DNA of 53,497 nt, from the NCBI GenBank assembly GCA_021770615.1, contig JAETQR010000028.1:1-53497 (forward strand), in the 5' to 3' direction. The DNA comes from Lachnospiraceae bacterium. GTDB taxonomy: Bacteria; Bacillota_A; Clostridia; Lachnospirales; Lachnospiraceae. Below, in pieces: positions 7,999 through 15,141 of this stretch (the stretch's first letter is position 1; the number at the start of each line of letters is the position of its first letter). A program made the position numbers and the translations under genes. The notes beneath the pieces were generated by a model that saw only the letters and a list, made by a program, of their open reading frames with translations, searched no databases and was not told the DNA's origin.

Positions 7999-8166
7999 AT
8001 GGAGGATAAGAATTATGACAAACGGATCAAAACAATTACCGAGTATTTTGACAAAAAACACATGGACAGAAAACAGTTAGATGTGATACTGGATTTTAAA
8101 AACCTTGCCATGAGTGAAAAATACATACCTGAAATCGTGGAACTATTAAAAGATACTGAGATGTGA
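7999..8166 (+). CDS. Small hypothetical protein
   Basis: 55 residues beginning MEDKNYDKRI, charged and mainly helical in appearance, with a natural amino acid mix. There is no good ribosome site before this ATG; the GGAGG at 8001-8005 would instead serve an ATG at 8015 in another frame, which gives a 21-residue peptide only. The gene may therefore be a remnant or be read by coupling. It directly precedes the excisionase relic. Confidence 0.35.
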   Translation: MEDKNYDKRIKTITEYFDKKHMDRKQLDVILDFKNLAMSEKYIPEIVELLKDTEM

Positions 8167-8167
8167 T

Positions 8168-8298
8168 TACTTAGGGATAGGGAAAACGGAGGCAAGAGAG
8201 CTATTAAAAGGGTAGAATGGTCTTGGCGTTCAAATCGGAAATCTATGTGAAATTGAGATGATATACAGATATTGCTAGATGAGTTCAAAAATATATAA
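8168..8298 (+). pseudogene. Probable excisionase-like gene, decayed
   Basis: One frame reads YLGIGKTEARELLKG then stop; a second frame further on reads ILLDEFKNI then stop. Together they match the start and end of the small winged-helix excisionases of Tn916-type elements (a GIGKT/REL helix, then a C-terminal LLDEF). Stops and frame changes between them mean it is not functional. Its place just inside the right boundary of the island is where such genes usually sit, next to an integrase that is missing here. Confidence 0.45.
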
Positions 8299-8362
8299 TG
8301 ATTGGTTTGTTGTAAAATCAAAAGATTAATGATATACTAAACAAGTATATCTATGTTTATCC

Positions 8363-8628
8363 TTTTGATTTACTGGCAGATCAGAAAGCATTGATATCAT
8401 AGGTAAATCATTAAATAGCAGAAAAAGATATGTGAGGCAAGAACTGCCGATGATAGGGAGGTGTCTGGAAGCGAATGTCCCGTTAAAAACCGTGTCGTCA
8501 TTACCGGACATATACAGCTTCAGCTTATGACAGACCTGTTCACGAATATACATACTTAAGAAATAACGAAAATAGGAGGTTACAAGGTAATATGGAACAG
8601 TACAAAGAAGAATTTATTGAATTTATGG
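8363..8628 (+). repeat. Right copy of duplicated pyrE leader and start (island right boundary)
   Basis: It matches 164-425. The differences are scattered and neither strand keeps a conserved protein, so the repeat is better read as a leader than as a gene. In this copy the ribosome site AGGAGG (8574-8579) is 12 nt from the ATG instead of 8 nt in the left copy, so translation of pyrE may be weaker. A possible TATACT box lies just outside the repeat at 8333-8338. Confidence 0.85.
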
Positions 8629-9269
8629 TAGAATCAGATGTGTTAAAGTTCGGAGACTTTACATTGAAAAGCGGTCGGAAATCACCGTTTTTTATGAATG
8701 CAGGTGCGTATGTCACGGGTTCCCAGCTTTCCCGGCTCGGGGAGTATTATGCAAAGGCGATTTATGATAACTACGGGACCGATTTTGATGTCCTTTTTGG
8801 GCCGGCTTATAAAGGAATCCCACTCAGTGTGGCAACGACGATCGCATTTCACAAATTATACGGAAAGGAAATCCGTTACTGCTCGAACCGGAAAGAGGTG
8901 AAGGATCATGGAGACACTGGGATATTGCTTGGAAGTAAGATAAAAGATGGGGATCGTGTTGTGATCATTGAGGACGTGACTACTTCCGGAAAGTCGATCG
9001 AGGAGACATTTCCAATCCTGAAAGCGCAGGGAGATGTGGAAATCGTCGGACTTATGGTTTCTTTGAACCGTATGGAGCGTGGAAAGGGCGAGCAGTGTGC
9101 ACTTGACGAGATCCGGGAGACCTACGGAATGGAAACGAATGCGATCGTCAGCATGGAGGAGGTCATCGAGCATCTCTACAATAAACCATGTCAGGGAAAG
9201 GTCGTCATTGATGATACGATGAAGGCAAAGATCGATGCTTATTATGAGGAGTATGGGGCGAAGAAGTGA
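8592..9269 (+). CDS. pyrE: Orotate phosphoribosyltransferase
   Basis: 225 residues, usual length. It joins orotate to PRPP to give orotidine 5'-monophosphate in de novo pyrimidine synthesis, in the cytosol. The PRPP-binding signature VVIIEDVTTSGKS lies at residues 123-135, with the acidic pair E127-D128. The first ~12 residues and all upstream control come from the right-hand repeat, i.e. from the island. No other pyr genes are adjacent. The downstream gene begins 58 bp later and could be read from the same transcript. Confidence 0.97.
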   Translation: MEQYKEEFIEFMVESDVLKFGDFTLKSGRKSPFFMNAGAYVTGSQLSRLGEYYAKAIYDNYGTDFDVLFGPAYKGIPLSVATTIAFHKLYGKEIRYCSNRKEVKDHGDTGILLGSKIKDGDRVVIIEDVTTSGKSIEETFPILKAQGDVEIVGLMVSLNRMERGKGEQCALDEIRETYGMETNAIVSMEEVIEHLYNKPCQGKVVIDDTMKAKIDAYYEEYGAKK

Positions 9270-9327
9270 TGGAATAGAGAGCTGGTTTTGTCGGCGTTCT
9301 TTATACATCAAAGAAAGGAATATTTGC

Positions 9328-11103
9328 ATGAAAAATATATCTGCTCCCAGGATTTATCAAATTGCGGGAAGTGAAAAGGCTCTGTCTAAGTTTCAGAAAG
9401 AGATGGAAGGAGAAAAGAAAAGCATAAAGGAAATGATGCTGGATTATCCGACTGTGTATATACATACTTGTAAAATGGGAAAGAATTATGAGGTATATGT
9501 AGGTGAGACCGCAGATATCATTCGGAGAACAAAGGAGCATATTCAAATTGCTGGAAAAAATACGAAGAGCTGGCAGAACAAATTTAAAAAACGTAAATCC
9601 AGTCTGTTTATTATCGGGCATGAGCATTTCAATAAATCACTGACTCTGGATATAGAAAATCAGCTGATGCTTTACATTTCGGGAATGGGCACAGTGAAGA
9701 AAATACATAACCAGAGAGAAAATGAACAAAAGCGGTATTATACATCGGATGAAAGAGAAGATATTTTTCAGAAAATATGGGAGAAACTATGTCGGAAGAA
9801 CGGAGAGCTTTTTCTTCCGGAGCAAATGATAGTATCGTCGGCGCAGTTTAAGGCGTCGCCGCTTCATACGCTGACCGAAGAGCAGCGCCGGGCAAAAGAC
9901 AAAATTCTTGAAAAAGTACATCGTGCTGTGAAAAGTAATAAGAAAGGACAGTTGATCTTTCTTGCCGGTGAGACTGGCACTGGTAAAACGGTGTTAAATA
10001 GTAGTTTGTTTTATGAACTTACTTTGTTAGAGGATCAATCGGGTGAAAAACAGCTTCGTTGTTATTTGCTGGTAAATCATGGTGAACAATTGAAAGTTTA
10101 TCAGAACATGGCAGAAAAATTGAATTTAAACAGAAAACATGAGAATGTTGTTTGCAATCCGACCCATTTCATTAATACTCATACAGAGGATGATCCGGTT
10201 GATGTGATTTTCGTGGATGAGGCTCATTTGCTTTGGACACAGGGAAAGCAGGCATATCAGGGGAATAATCAGTTGGAAGATATCAGAAAAAGGGCAAAAA
10301 TAGTAATTGTTATGTTTGACCGCAAGCAGATCCTTAAAACCGAACAGTACTGGGAGAGTCAGATACTGGAGCAGCTTGTGCGTGAAGCGAAAAAACAAGA
10401 TAATTATATTGAACTAAAGGAGCAATTGCGGATTAATGCAGACAAAGAAACGGTACAGTGGATTCGGAAATTGATCGATAAAGGTGAAATAGACAGGATA
10501 CCCCGGGATTCAAAAGGGTATCAACTTGAAATTTATGATACACCAGGGCAAATGAAAAAGGATATTACCAAAAAAGCTAAAAATAAGAAAGCCAGTCTAT
10601 CGAGGATGCTGGCAACTTTTGATTGGGATTATGTGGACAAGAGACGTCCACAGCTGGAGCAGTACTGGAAAGTAAAGATTGGAAAGTGGAGTATGCCATG
10701 GAATCGGCAGCTTGATGTTCAGAAAAATGAGAAGGATGAAGTACGAAAACGGGCATGGGCGGAGCAGCATCATACGATCAATGAGGTAGGATCTACTTAT
10801 ACGATACAGGGATTTGATTTAAATTATGCTGGTGTGATCCTGGGGCCATCCGTAAAATATGAAGACGGGAAAGTAGTATTTCATCCGGAGTGTAGTAAAA
10901 ATAAAAATGCGATCCGGAACAGGACTCTTGATAATGGAAGTCAGGAAAATTTTGCGGAAACATTATTGCGGAATGAAGTAAATGTGCTTCTGACCAGAGG
11001 AGTGGACGGGTTGTTTATTTATGCAGTAGATGATAAACTGCGACAGGCATTAAAAGAGGCAAAGTGCAGTGCCAGAAGTAAAAATGCGACTGTGAGGAAA
11101 TAA
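9328..11103 (+). CDS. GIY-YIG and DUF2075 P-loop fusion protein
   Basis: 591 residues from ATG 9328 (AAAGGAA upstream); a longer in-frame reading into pyrE is unlikely. N-terminal residues ~43-71 (VYIH...YEVYVGETADIIRRTKEH) match a GIY-YIG nuclease fold. The rest is a DUF2075 / superfamily 1-like ATPase: Walker A GETGTGKT at 214-221, Walker B VIFVDEAH at 293-300, TIQGFD near 492-497 and NVLLTRG at 552-558, the arginine-bearing helicase-like motif. It probably couples DNA unwinding or translocation with cleavage. The next gene starts 3 bp later. Such combinations occur in phage-defence settings; that role is inference. Confidence 0.8.
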   Translation: MKNISAPRIYQIAGSEKALSKFQKEMEGEKKSIKEMMLDYPTVYIHTCKMGKNYEVYVGETADIIRRTKEHIQIAGKNTKSWQNKFKKRKSSLFIIGHEHFNKSLTLDIENQLMLYISGMGTVKKIHNQRENEQKRYYTSDEREDIFQKIWEKLCRKNGELFLPEQMIVSSAQFKASPLHTLTEEQRRAKDKILEKVHRAVKSNKKGQLIFLAGETGTGKTVLNSSLFYELTLLEDQSGEKQLRCYLLVNHGEQLKVYQNMAEKLNLNRKHENVVCNPTHFINTHTEDDPVDVIFVDEAHLLWTQGKQAYQGNNQLEDIRKRAKIVIVMFDRKQILKTEQYWESQILEQLVREAKKQDNYIELKEQLRINADKETVQWIRKLIDKGEIDRIPRDSKGYQLEIYDTPGQMKKDITKKAKNKKASLSRMLATFDWDYVDKRRPQLEQYWKVKIGKWSMPWNRQLDVQKNEKDEVRKRAWAEQHHTINEVGSTYTIQGFDLNYAGVILGPSVKYEDGKVVFHPECSKNKNAIRNRTLDNGSQENFAETLLRNEVNVLLTRGVDGLFIYAVDDKLRQALKEAKCSARSKNATVRK

Positions 11104-11106
11104 AAT

Positions 11107-11460
11107 ATGGGTGAAATTACAGAATTATCTGAAATGATACGAACATTTTGTGAATTGCGGGACTGGGATCAGTTTAATGATCCCAAGGAACTGGCAATCG
11201 GAATATCGACGGAGGCGAATGAATTACTCCAAATGTTTCGTTTTAAGCGTGAGCAGGATATGATACAGATGTTTGAAAATGCAGGAACACGCAAAAAAAT
11301 TGAGGATGAGGTGGCAGATATTTTTTACTTTTTGCTTCGTTTTGCGCAGATGAATCAAATCGATTTAAAGCAGAGCTTAAAAAGAAAAATGGATGAAAAT
11401 GAAAGAAAATATCCGATTGAAAAGGCAAAGGGGAAAAATCGGAAATATAATGAACTGTGA
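11107..11460 (+). CDS. MazG-like nucleotide pyrophosphohydrolase
   Basis: 117 residues, the size of single-domain all-alpha NTP pyrophosphohydrolases (MazG-like). The metal-binding pattern is present: E36 and E39 in STEANELLQ, and E68 and D71 in EDEVADI. These enzymes hydrolyse nucleoside triphosphates, often dCTP or non-canonical dNTPs, to the monophosphate. It begins 3 bp after the DUF2075 gene, whose last codons contain its ribosome site (GAGGA at 11093-11097), so the two should be made together. Confidence 0.85.
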   Translation: MGEITELSEMIRTFCELRDWDQFNDPKELAIGISTEANELLQMFRFKREQDMIQMFENAGTRKKIEDEVADIFYFLLRFAQMNQIDLKQSLKRKMDENERKYPIEKAKGKNRKYNEL

Positions 11461-11527
11461 GAGGAAATTTGACAGTTTATTCATATATTTTACAATGTTG
11501 TTTTTTATACCAGACAGGAGGCCTCCA

Positions 11528-12430
11528 ATGTACGAACTAACACAAATCACCGACCACTGCTATTACATAAACTGTCCGGCCAAAATCGGCATTTATACTG
11601 CCGACGGTAAAAATGTCTATCTGATCGATAGTGGAAGCGATAAGGATGCGGGAAGAAAGGTAAAGAAAATCCTCGAAAAGAACGACTGGCATTTGCAGGG
11701 GATTTTAAATACTCATTCCAACGCGGATCATATTGGAGGGAACCGGTATCTGCAGGGACAGACAGGGTGTAAAATATATTCCGGAGGGATTGAGGCGGCA
11801 TTTACAAAATATCCGGTGCTGGAGCCCTCGTTTCTTTATGGAGGTTATCCGTGTAAGGAGCTGCGGCATAAGTTTCTGATGGCACAGGGAAGCGAGGTTA
11901 CGGATTTCTCAGATGACAGCTTTCCCAAAGAGATTGAAATAATTTCTCTGCCGGGGCATTTTTTTGATATGGTGGGATTTCGCACACCGGATGATGTCGT
12001 CTTTCTCGCAGACTGTATCAGCAGCCGGATGACGTTAGAGAAATATGCGGTTTCCTTTCTCTATGATGTGGAAGCGTATCTGAATACGCTGGGGCTCGTG
12101 GAGGAGATGGAGGCGGCGATGTTCGTCCCCGCCCATGCAGAAGCGTCCCCGGATATAAAAGAACTTGTCCGGTATAACAGGGAAAAGGTGCATGAGGTGG
12201 CAGACCGCATCCAGTCAATCTGCAGGGAACCTTTGAATTTTGAAACAATTTTGAAAAGAGTGTTTGATGAGTATGGCCTTGTCATGAATTTTGAACAGTA
12301 TGCGTTAGTTGGCAGCACGGTGAAATCCTATCTGTCATGGCTAAAAGAGAATGGGAGACTGGAGATCTTATTCCAGGATAATATGTTATTGTGGAAGAGC
12401 GTGCGCGGGAAGGGCGAGACAGAGGTTTAG
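11528..12430 (+). CDS. Metallo-beta-lactamase-fold hydrolase
   Basis: 300 residues starting at ATG 11528 after CAGGAGG. The zinc site HSNADHIGG is at about residues 61-69, with the further ligands LPGHFFD near 142 and FLADC near 160. The C-terminal ~80 residues are helical (a winged-helix-like extension after PAHAE). The family includes glyoxalase II-like and thioester hydrolases; the exact substrate cannot be told. It stands between the MazG pair and a set of nucleotide-cleaning genes, with no visible terminator. Confidence 0.8.
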   Translation: MYELTQITDHCYYINCPAKIGIYTADGKNVYLIDSGSDKDAGRKVKKILEKNDWHLQGILNTHSNADHIGGNRYLQGQTGCKIYSGGIEAAFTKYPVLEPSFLYGGYPCKELRHKFLMAQGSEVTDFSDDSFPKEIEIISLPGHFFDMVGFRTPDDVVFLADCISSRMTLEKYAVSFLYDVEAYLNTLGLVEEMEAAMFVPAHAEASPDIKELVRYNREKVHEVADRIQSICREPLNFETILKRVFDEYGLVMNFEQYALVGSTVKSYLSWLKENGRLEILFQDNMLLWKSVRGKGETEV

Positions 12431-12485
12431 GCCATGTTTCGTTTGATATCGTTGGGAAAACAGGGTACGTAAAGGAGGAATCGGG

Positions 12486-12830
12486 ATGAATCTTTCAGGT
12501 ATAAATAACACTCTGTCAGGGATGTATTATGATCCGGGGAAAATGCGGAGAATGGTGGAACAGAAAAAACATTTTGAAGAGAACATACAGAGCAGGGAAG
12601 ATAAGGCAGAAGCGAAGGAAGAAAAGAGAGTAGAAAATGAGAAGACGGGGACGGATACAAATATCATTGTGATGCCGGATGGTTCCAGGGTACTTGTGAT
12701 AACGATGAATATGGGAGGAATGCAGACATCGATGAGCCTCGAAATCTCGAAACCTACTGCGCTGCCAAATGATGTTTCCCAAATAGAGGATCATGTAAAT
12801 ACAGAGGAGATTGCAGATGAAACGAACTGA
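12486..12830 (+). CDS. Hypothetical small protein
   Basis: 114 residues, Glu/Lys-rich, with a central IIVMPDGSRVLVITMNMGGM stretch that looks like a beta hairpin, flanked by a helical charged region. No signal peptide. AAAGGAGG lies upstream of the ATG at 12486. Its end overlaps the next gene by 14 bp, so translation is probably coupled. No family recognised. Confidence 0.6.
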   Translation: MNLSGINNTLSGMYYDPGKMRRMVEQKKHFEENIQSREDKAEAKEEKRVENEKTGTDTNIIVMPDGSRVLVITMNMGGMQTSMSLEISKPTALPNDVSQIEDHVNTEEIADETN

Positions 12831-13455
12831 AATGAAGTTGTTATATGGTACGGGAAATCCCGCAAAATTATCATCAATGCGAAAAAGACTGGAACCGCTG
12901 GGAATCGGATTAACCGGATTGAAGGACTTAAATTGTGAAATTCCAAGTGTGCCGGAAAATGGAAATACACCTTTGGAGAATGCCAGACAAAAGGCGATGG
13001 CATATTATCAGGCGTTTCATATTCCAGTATTTTCCTGCGATAGTGGCTTGTATTTTGACGGTGTTCCGGATGAGATCCAGCCGGGTGTCCATGTCCGTAA
13101 TGTGAATGGAAAATATTTAACGGATGCTGAGATGATCTCTTATTATTCCGGTCTTGCACATAAGTATGGGGATCTGACAGCCCGGTATAAAAATGCAATC
13201 TGTCTTATTATCGATGAGGAGCATATCTATGAAGCGATGGAGCCATCCATGGAAGGTGGGACATTTTTGATCGTAGAGAAGCCGCACCCTGTTTTAAAAC
13301 CGGGATTTCCATTAGATAGTTTATCGATTGATATTAAGAGTGGAAAGTATTATTACGACTTAAAAGATGATGAACAGGATCAGGAAACGACAGAGGATGG
13401 ATTTCGGGTGTTCTTCCGTAAGGTTATGGAAAAGATAGAAGAAGTGGAAAAATAA
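12817..13455 (+). CDS. RdgB/HAM1-like non-canonical purine NTP pyrophosphatase
   Basis: 212 residues from ATG 12817 (GAGGAG upstream; a TTG at 12811 is an alternative). The family motif for nucleotide handling is visible: LYGTGNPAKL at the start, then ENARQKA, and CDSGLYFDG with the catalytic Asp. It should hydrolyse ITP, dITP or XTP to the monophosphate and keep wrong bases out of DNA and RNA. The sequence is more divergent than the housekeeping RdgB (the usual T-GNKGKL-E start is altered), so substrate range is uncertain. Confidence 0.8.
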   Translation: MKRTEMKLLYGTGNPAKLSSMRKRLEPLGIGLTGLKDLNCEIPSVPENGNTPLENARQKAMAYYQAFHIPVFSCDSGLYFDGVPDEIQPGVHVRNVNGKYLTDAEMISYYSGLAHKYGDLTARYKNAICLIIDEEHIYEAMEPSMEGGTFLIVEKPHPVLKPGFPLDSLSIDIKSGKYYYDLKDDEQDQETTEDGFRVFFRKVMEKIEEVEK

Positions 13456-13471
13456 AGGAGTGGGATAAAAA

Positions 13472-13903
13472 ATGACAAAAGTACAATTTTATGACAGTGT
13501 TGACGATGATTTATTAAGATTTGCTGTGATTATTGCGCGAGCAGAGGGGAAGCTTGTCTTTTGTAAGCACAGAGAGCGGGACACTTATGAAATCCCGGGT
13601 GGACACAGGGAGGAAGGCGAGGAGATTTTAGATACAGCAAAGAGAGAATTGCAAGAGGAAACGGGAGCATTGGATTTTCATATCGAACCCATTTGCGTAT
13701 ACTCTGTAACGGCTCCGGATAATCTGAATCATGGTCAGGAGAGTTTCGGGATGCTGTATCTGGCGGATATTTATGAGTTTGAGAAAGAATTACATCATGA
13801 AATCGGAACGATCATTTTGGTAGATGAACTGGAAGAGGACTGGACGTATCCGAAGATTCAGCCAAAACTCATTGAAGAGGCAAAACGGAGAGGTGTTTTG
13901 TAG
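13472..13903 (+). CDS. Nudix hydrolase
   Basis: 143 residues. A complete Nudix box (GGHREEGEEI...REL.EETGA) lies at about residues 44-66, with all metal-binding Glu residues present. It should cleave a nucleoside diphosphate linked to another group; the substrate cannot be predicted. Ribosome site AAAGGAG precedes ATG. It is the last of three nucleotide hydrolase genes within 3 kb, and converges on the AraC gene with 7 bp between stops. Confidence 0.92.
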   Translation: MTKVQFYDSVDDDLLRFAVIIARAEGKLVFCKHRERDTYEIPGGHREEGEEILDTAKRELQEETGALDFHIEPICVYSVTAPDNLNHGQESFGMLYLADIYEFEKELHHEIGTIILVDELEEDWTYPKIQPKLIEEAKRRGVL

Positions 13904-13910
13904 AAAGATA

Positions 13911-14750
13911 TTATTTCCGGGCTTGTTCAACTGAGTTTGCCCGGTAGTCAGAGGGCGATATGCCGGTTTCCCGCTTGAAAAGTTTAGAAAAGGCAAACGG
14001 ATCGCTGTATCCGACCGAATAAGCGATGTGCTGGATAGGAAGATCCGTTTGTTTTAGCAGCTGTCTGGCTTTGCGTATGCGAAATGAAATCAGGTATTCC
14101 ATCGGGGTATAATTTGTCGCCCTCTTGAACAGCTTGCACAAATAAGAGCGGTCCAGTCCGAGATAATCGGCGATTTCTTTTATCCGTACCGGCTCAGAAT
14201 ATTTTTTCGTGATATAATCAGTGACAGCTTTTATATAGAGAAGAGTGTTGCCGGCATCTGAAGTTTTTGCCGGCTTATTTGTCGTAGTCTCGCTCATCAG
14301 CTGGAACATCAGGTAAACATTTCCGATACAGGCATATTCTTTGTCATGGTGATGGAGAATGTTTAAAAGGCACTGGTCTAACTGCGGGCAGGGGGAGTCC
14401 GGGATAAAGACAGGGGTATCTTTTGAAAAACCCGCATCGTGGACAAGGTCGGGAACTTTTACGCCATGAAAGCGTATCCATATGTAGTTCCAGGGTTCTT
14501 TTGCGTCTGCCTCATAATAAGTGAGCTCACCGGGATAGGCGATAAAGGCCTGTTTGTCAGAAACCGGATATTCTTTGTCGTTAGCGTATAAGGTTCCTTT
14601 CCCGTCAAGGATATAGTGAAGAATATATGTGTCACGGATGATGGGCCCATACCCATAAGAGGGCGGGCATTTCTGGCAGCCTATTTCATATAGCCCCAGG
14701 TCACTATAGGAATCGTAATTTGGTAAATAGCACTCGTCAAATGTTTTCAT
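13911..14750 (-). CDS. AraC-family transcription regulator
   Basis: 279 residues. The N-terminal half is a cupin-like sugar-sensing domain (YILHYILDGKGTLYANDKEY, AYPGELTYYEAD). The C-terminal ~100 residues carry the two helix-turn-helix motifs, ending in the family signature around IAYSVGYSDPFAFSKLFKRETG. It diverges from the alpha-galactosidase gene and most likely activates it when galactosides are present. Confidence 0.9.
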   Translation of the reverse strand: MKTFDECYLPNYDSYSDLGLYEIGCQKCPPSYGYGPIIRDTYILHYILDGKGTLYANDKEYPVSDKQAFIAYPGELTYYEADAKEPWNYIWIRFHGVKVPDLVHDAGFSKDTPVFIPDSPCPQLDQCLLNILHHHDKEYACIGNVYLMFQLMSETTTNKPAKTSDAGNTLLYIKAVTDYITKKYSEPVRIKEIADYLGLDRSYLCKLFKRATNYTPMEYLISFRIRKARQLLKQTDLPIQHIAYSVGYSDPFAFSKLFKRETGISPSDYRANSVEQARK

Positions 14751-14999
14751 GCGATATCCTTTCTGTCATTCTATGTGCTGAACAATACGAATGTTTATCT
14801 TTGTTGCCCTGATCCTTATAAATAGAATACATGAAAACTTCGTTTTTTTCCAGTTCTTTTTACAGAAATATAAGAAAAATCAGAATGATAAAGACACATT
14901 TTGCCATGCGATATCCGCAAGAGCCCATGGAATTTATTATCTATATCCTGTAATCTGGGAATACAAGATAAGTCATAGAACATGAAAAGGGAGTGGTTA
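14751..14999. promoter_or_regulatory. Divergent control region of araC-type regulator and alpha-galactosidase
   Basis: AT-rich region between divergent genes that should contain both promoters and the regulator sites. I can see no strong -35/-10 pair. A GGGAG at about 14990 looks like a ribosome site that is now separated from the alpha-galactosidase start by the hairpin cluster at 15000-15140. A 64-residue frame here is not supported. Confidence 0.35.
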
Positions 15000-15140
15000 G
15001 GTTGAAAAATAAGCTCGATAGCTAATTTTCAACCCACTATTTGTGTCGAAGCGCCACAAATAGTATTGATGCACAGAGCAAAAACAGCTATGCTGTTTTT
15101 TGCTCGTGCCTCCTCCGCTGCGCTTCGGAATGGGGGTTGA
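15000..15140 (+). repeat. Three-hairpin cluster inserted before the alpha-galactosidase start
   Basis: Three inverted repeats lie in a row: GGTTGAAAA..TTTTCAACC (15000-15034), ACTATTTGTG..CCACAAATAGT (15036-15064) and GCACAGAGCAAAAACAGC paired with GCTGTTTTTTGCTCGTGC (15071-15109). A GC-rich tail (reverse complement CCGAAGCGCAGCGGAGG) follows. GGTTGA occurs at both ends (15000-15005 and 15135-15140), which could be a target duplication. This looks like a small non-coding mobile or repeated unit. Confidence 0.55.
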
Positions 15141-15141
15141 G

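Larger units (their letters stand above)
426..8362. mobile_element. Genomic island inserted in the 5' end of pyrE, apparently lacking an integrase
   Basis: The segment lies between two copies of the pyrE leader/start. Its cargo is typical of integrative elements: HNH endonucleases, HU-like and cold-shock-like proteins, PIN toxin-antitoxin, type I-like toxin and an IS256-family insertion. It is more AT-rich than the following chromosomal genes. No intact tyrosine or serine recombinase, relaxase or replication gene is visible. A probable excisionase relic sits next to the right boundary. I infer a decayed integrative element whose right end carries a substitute pyrE leader and start. Confidence 0.65.

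Noticed and set aside
9235..9327. Longer start of the GIY-YIG/DUF2075 protein overlapping pyrE
   Set aside because: The ATG at 9328 has a ribosome site and begins a normal N-terminus; the extension reads pyrE out of frame.
14791..14985. 64-residue frame before the alpha-galactosidase gene
   Set aside because: Lies in the divergent control region, no ribosome site, composition driven by AT-rich sequence.
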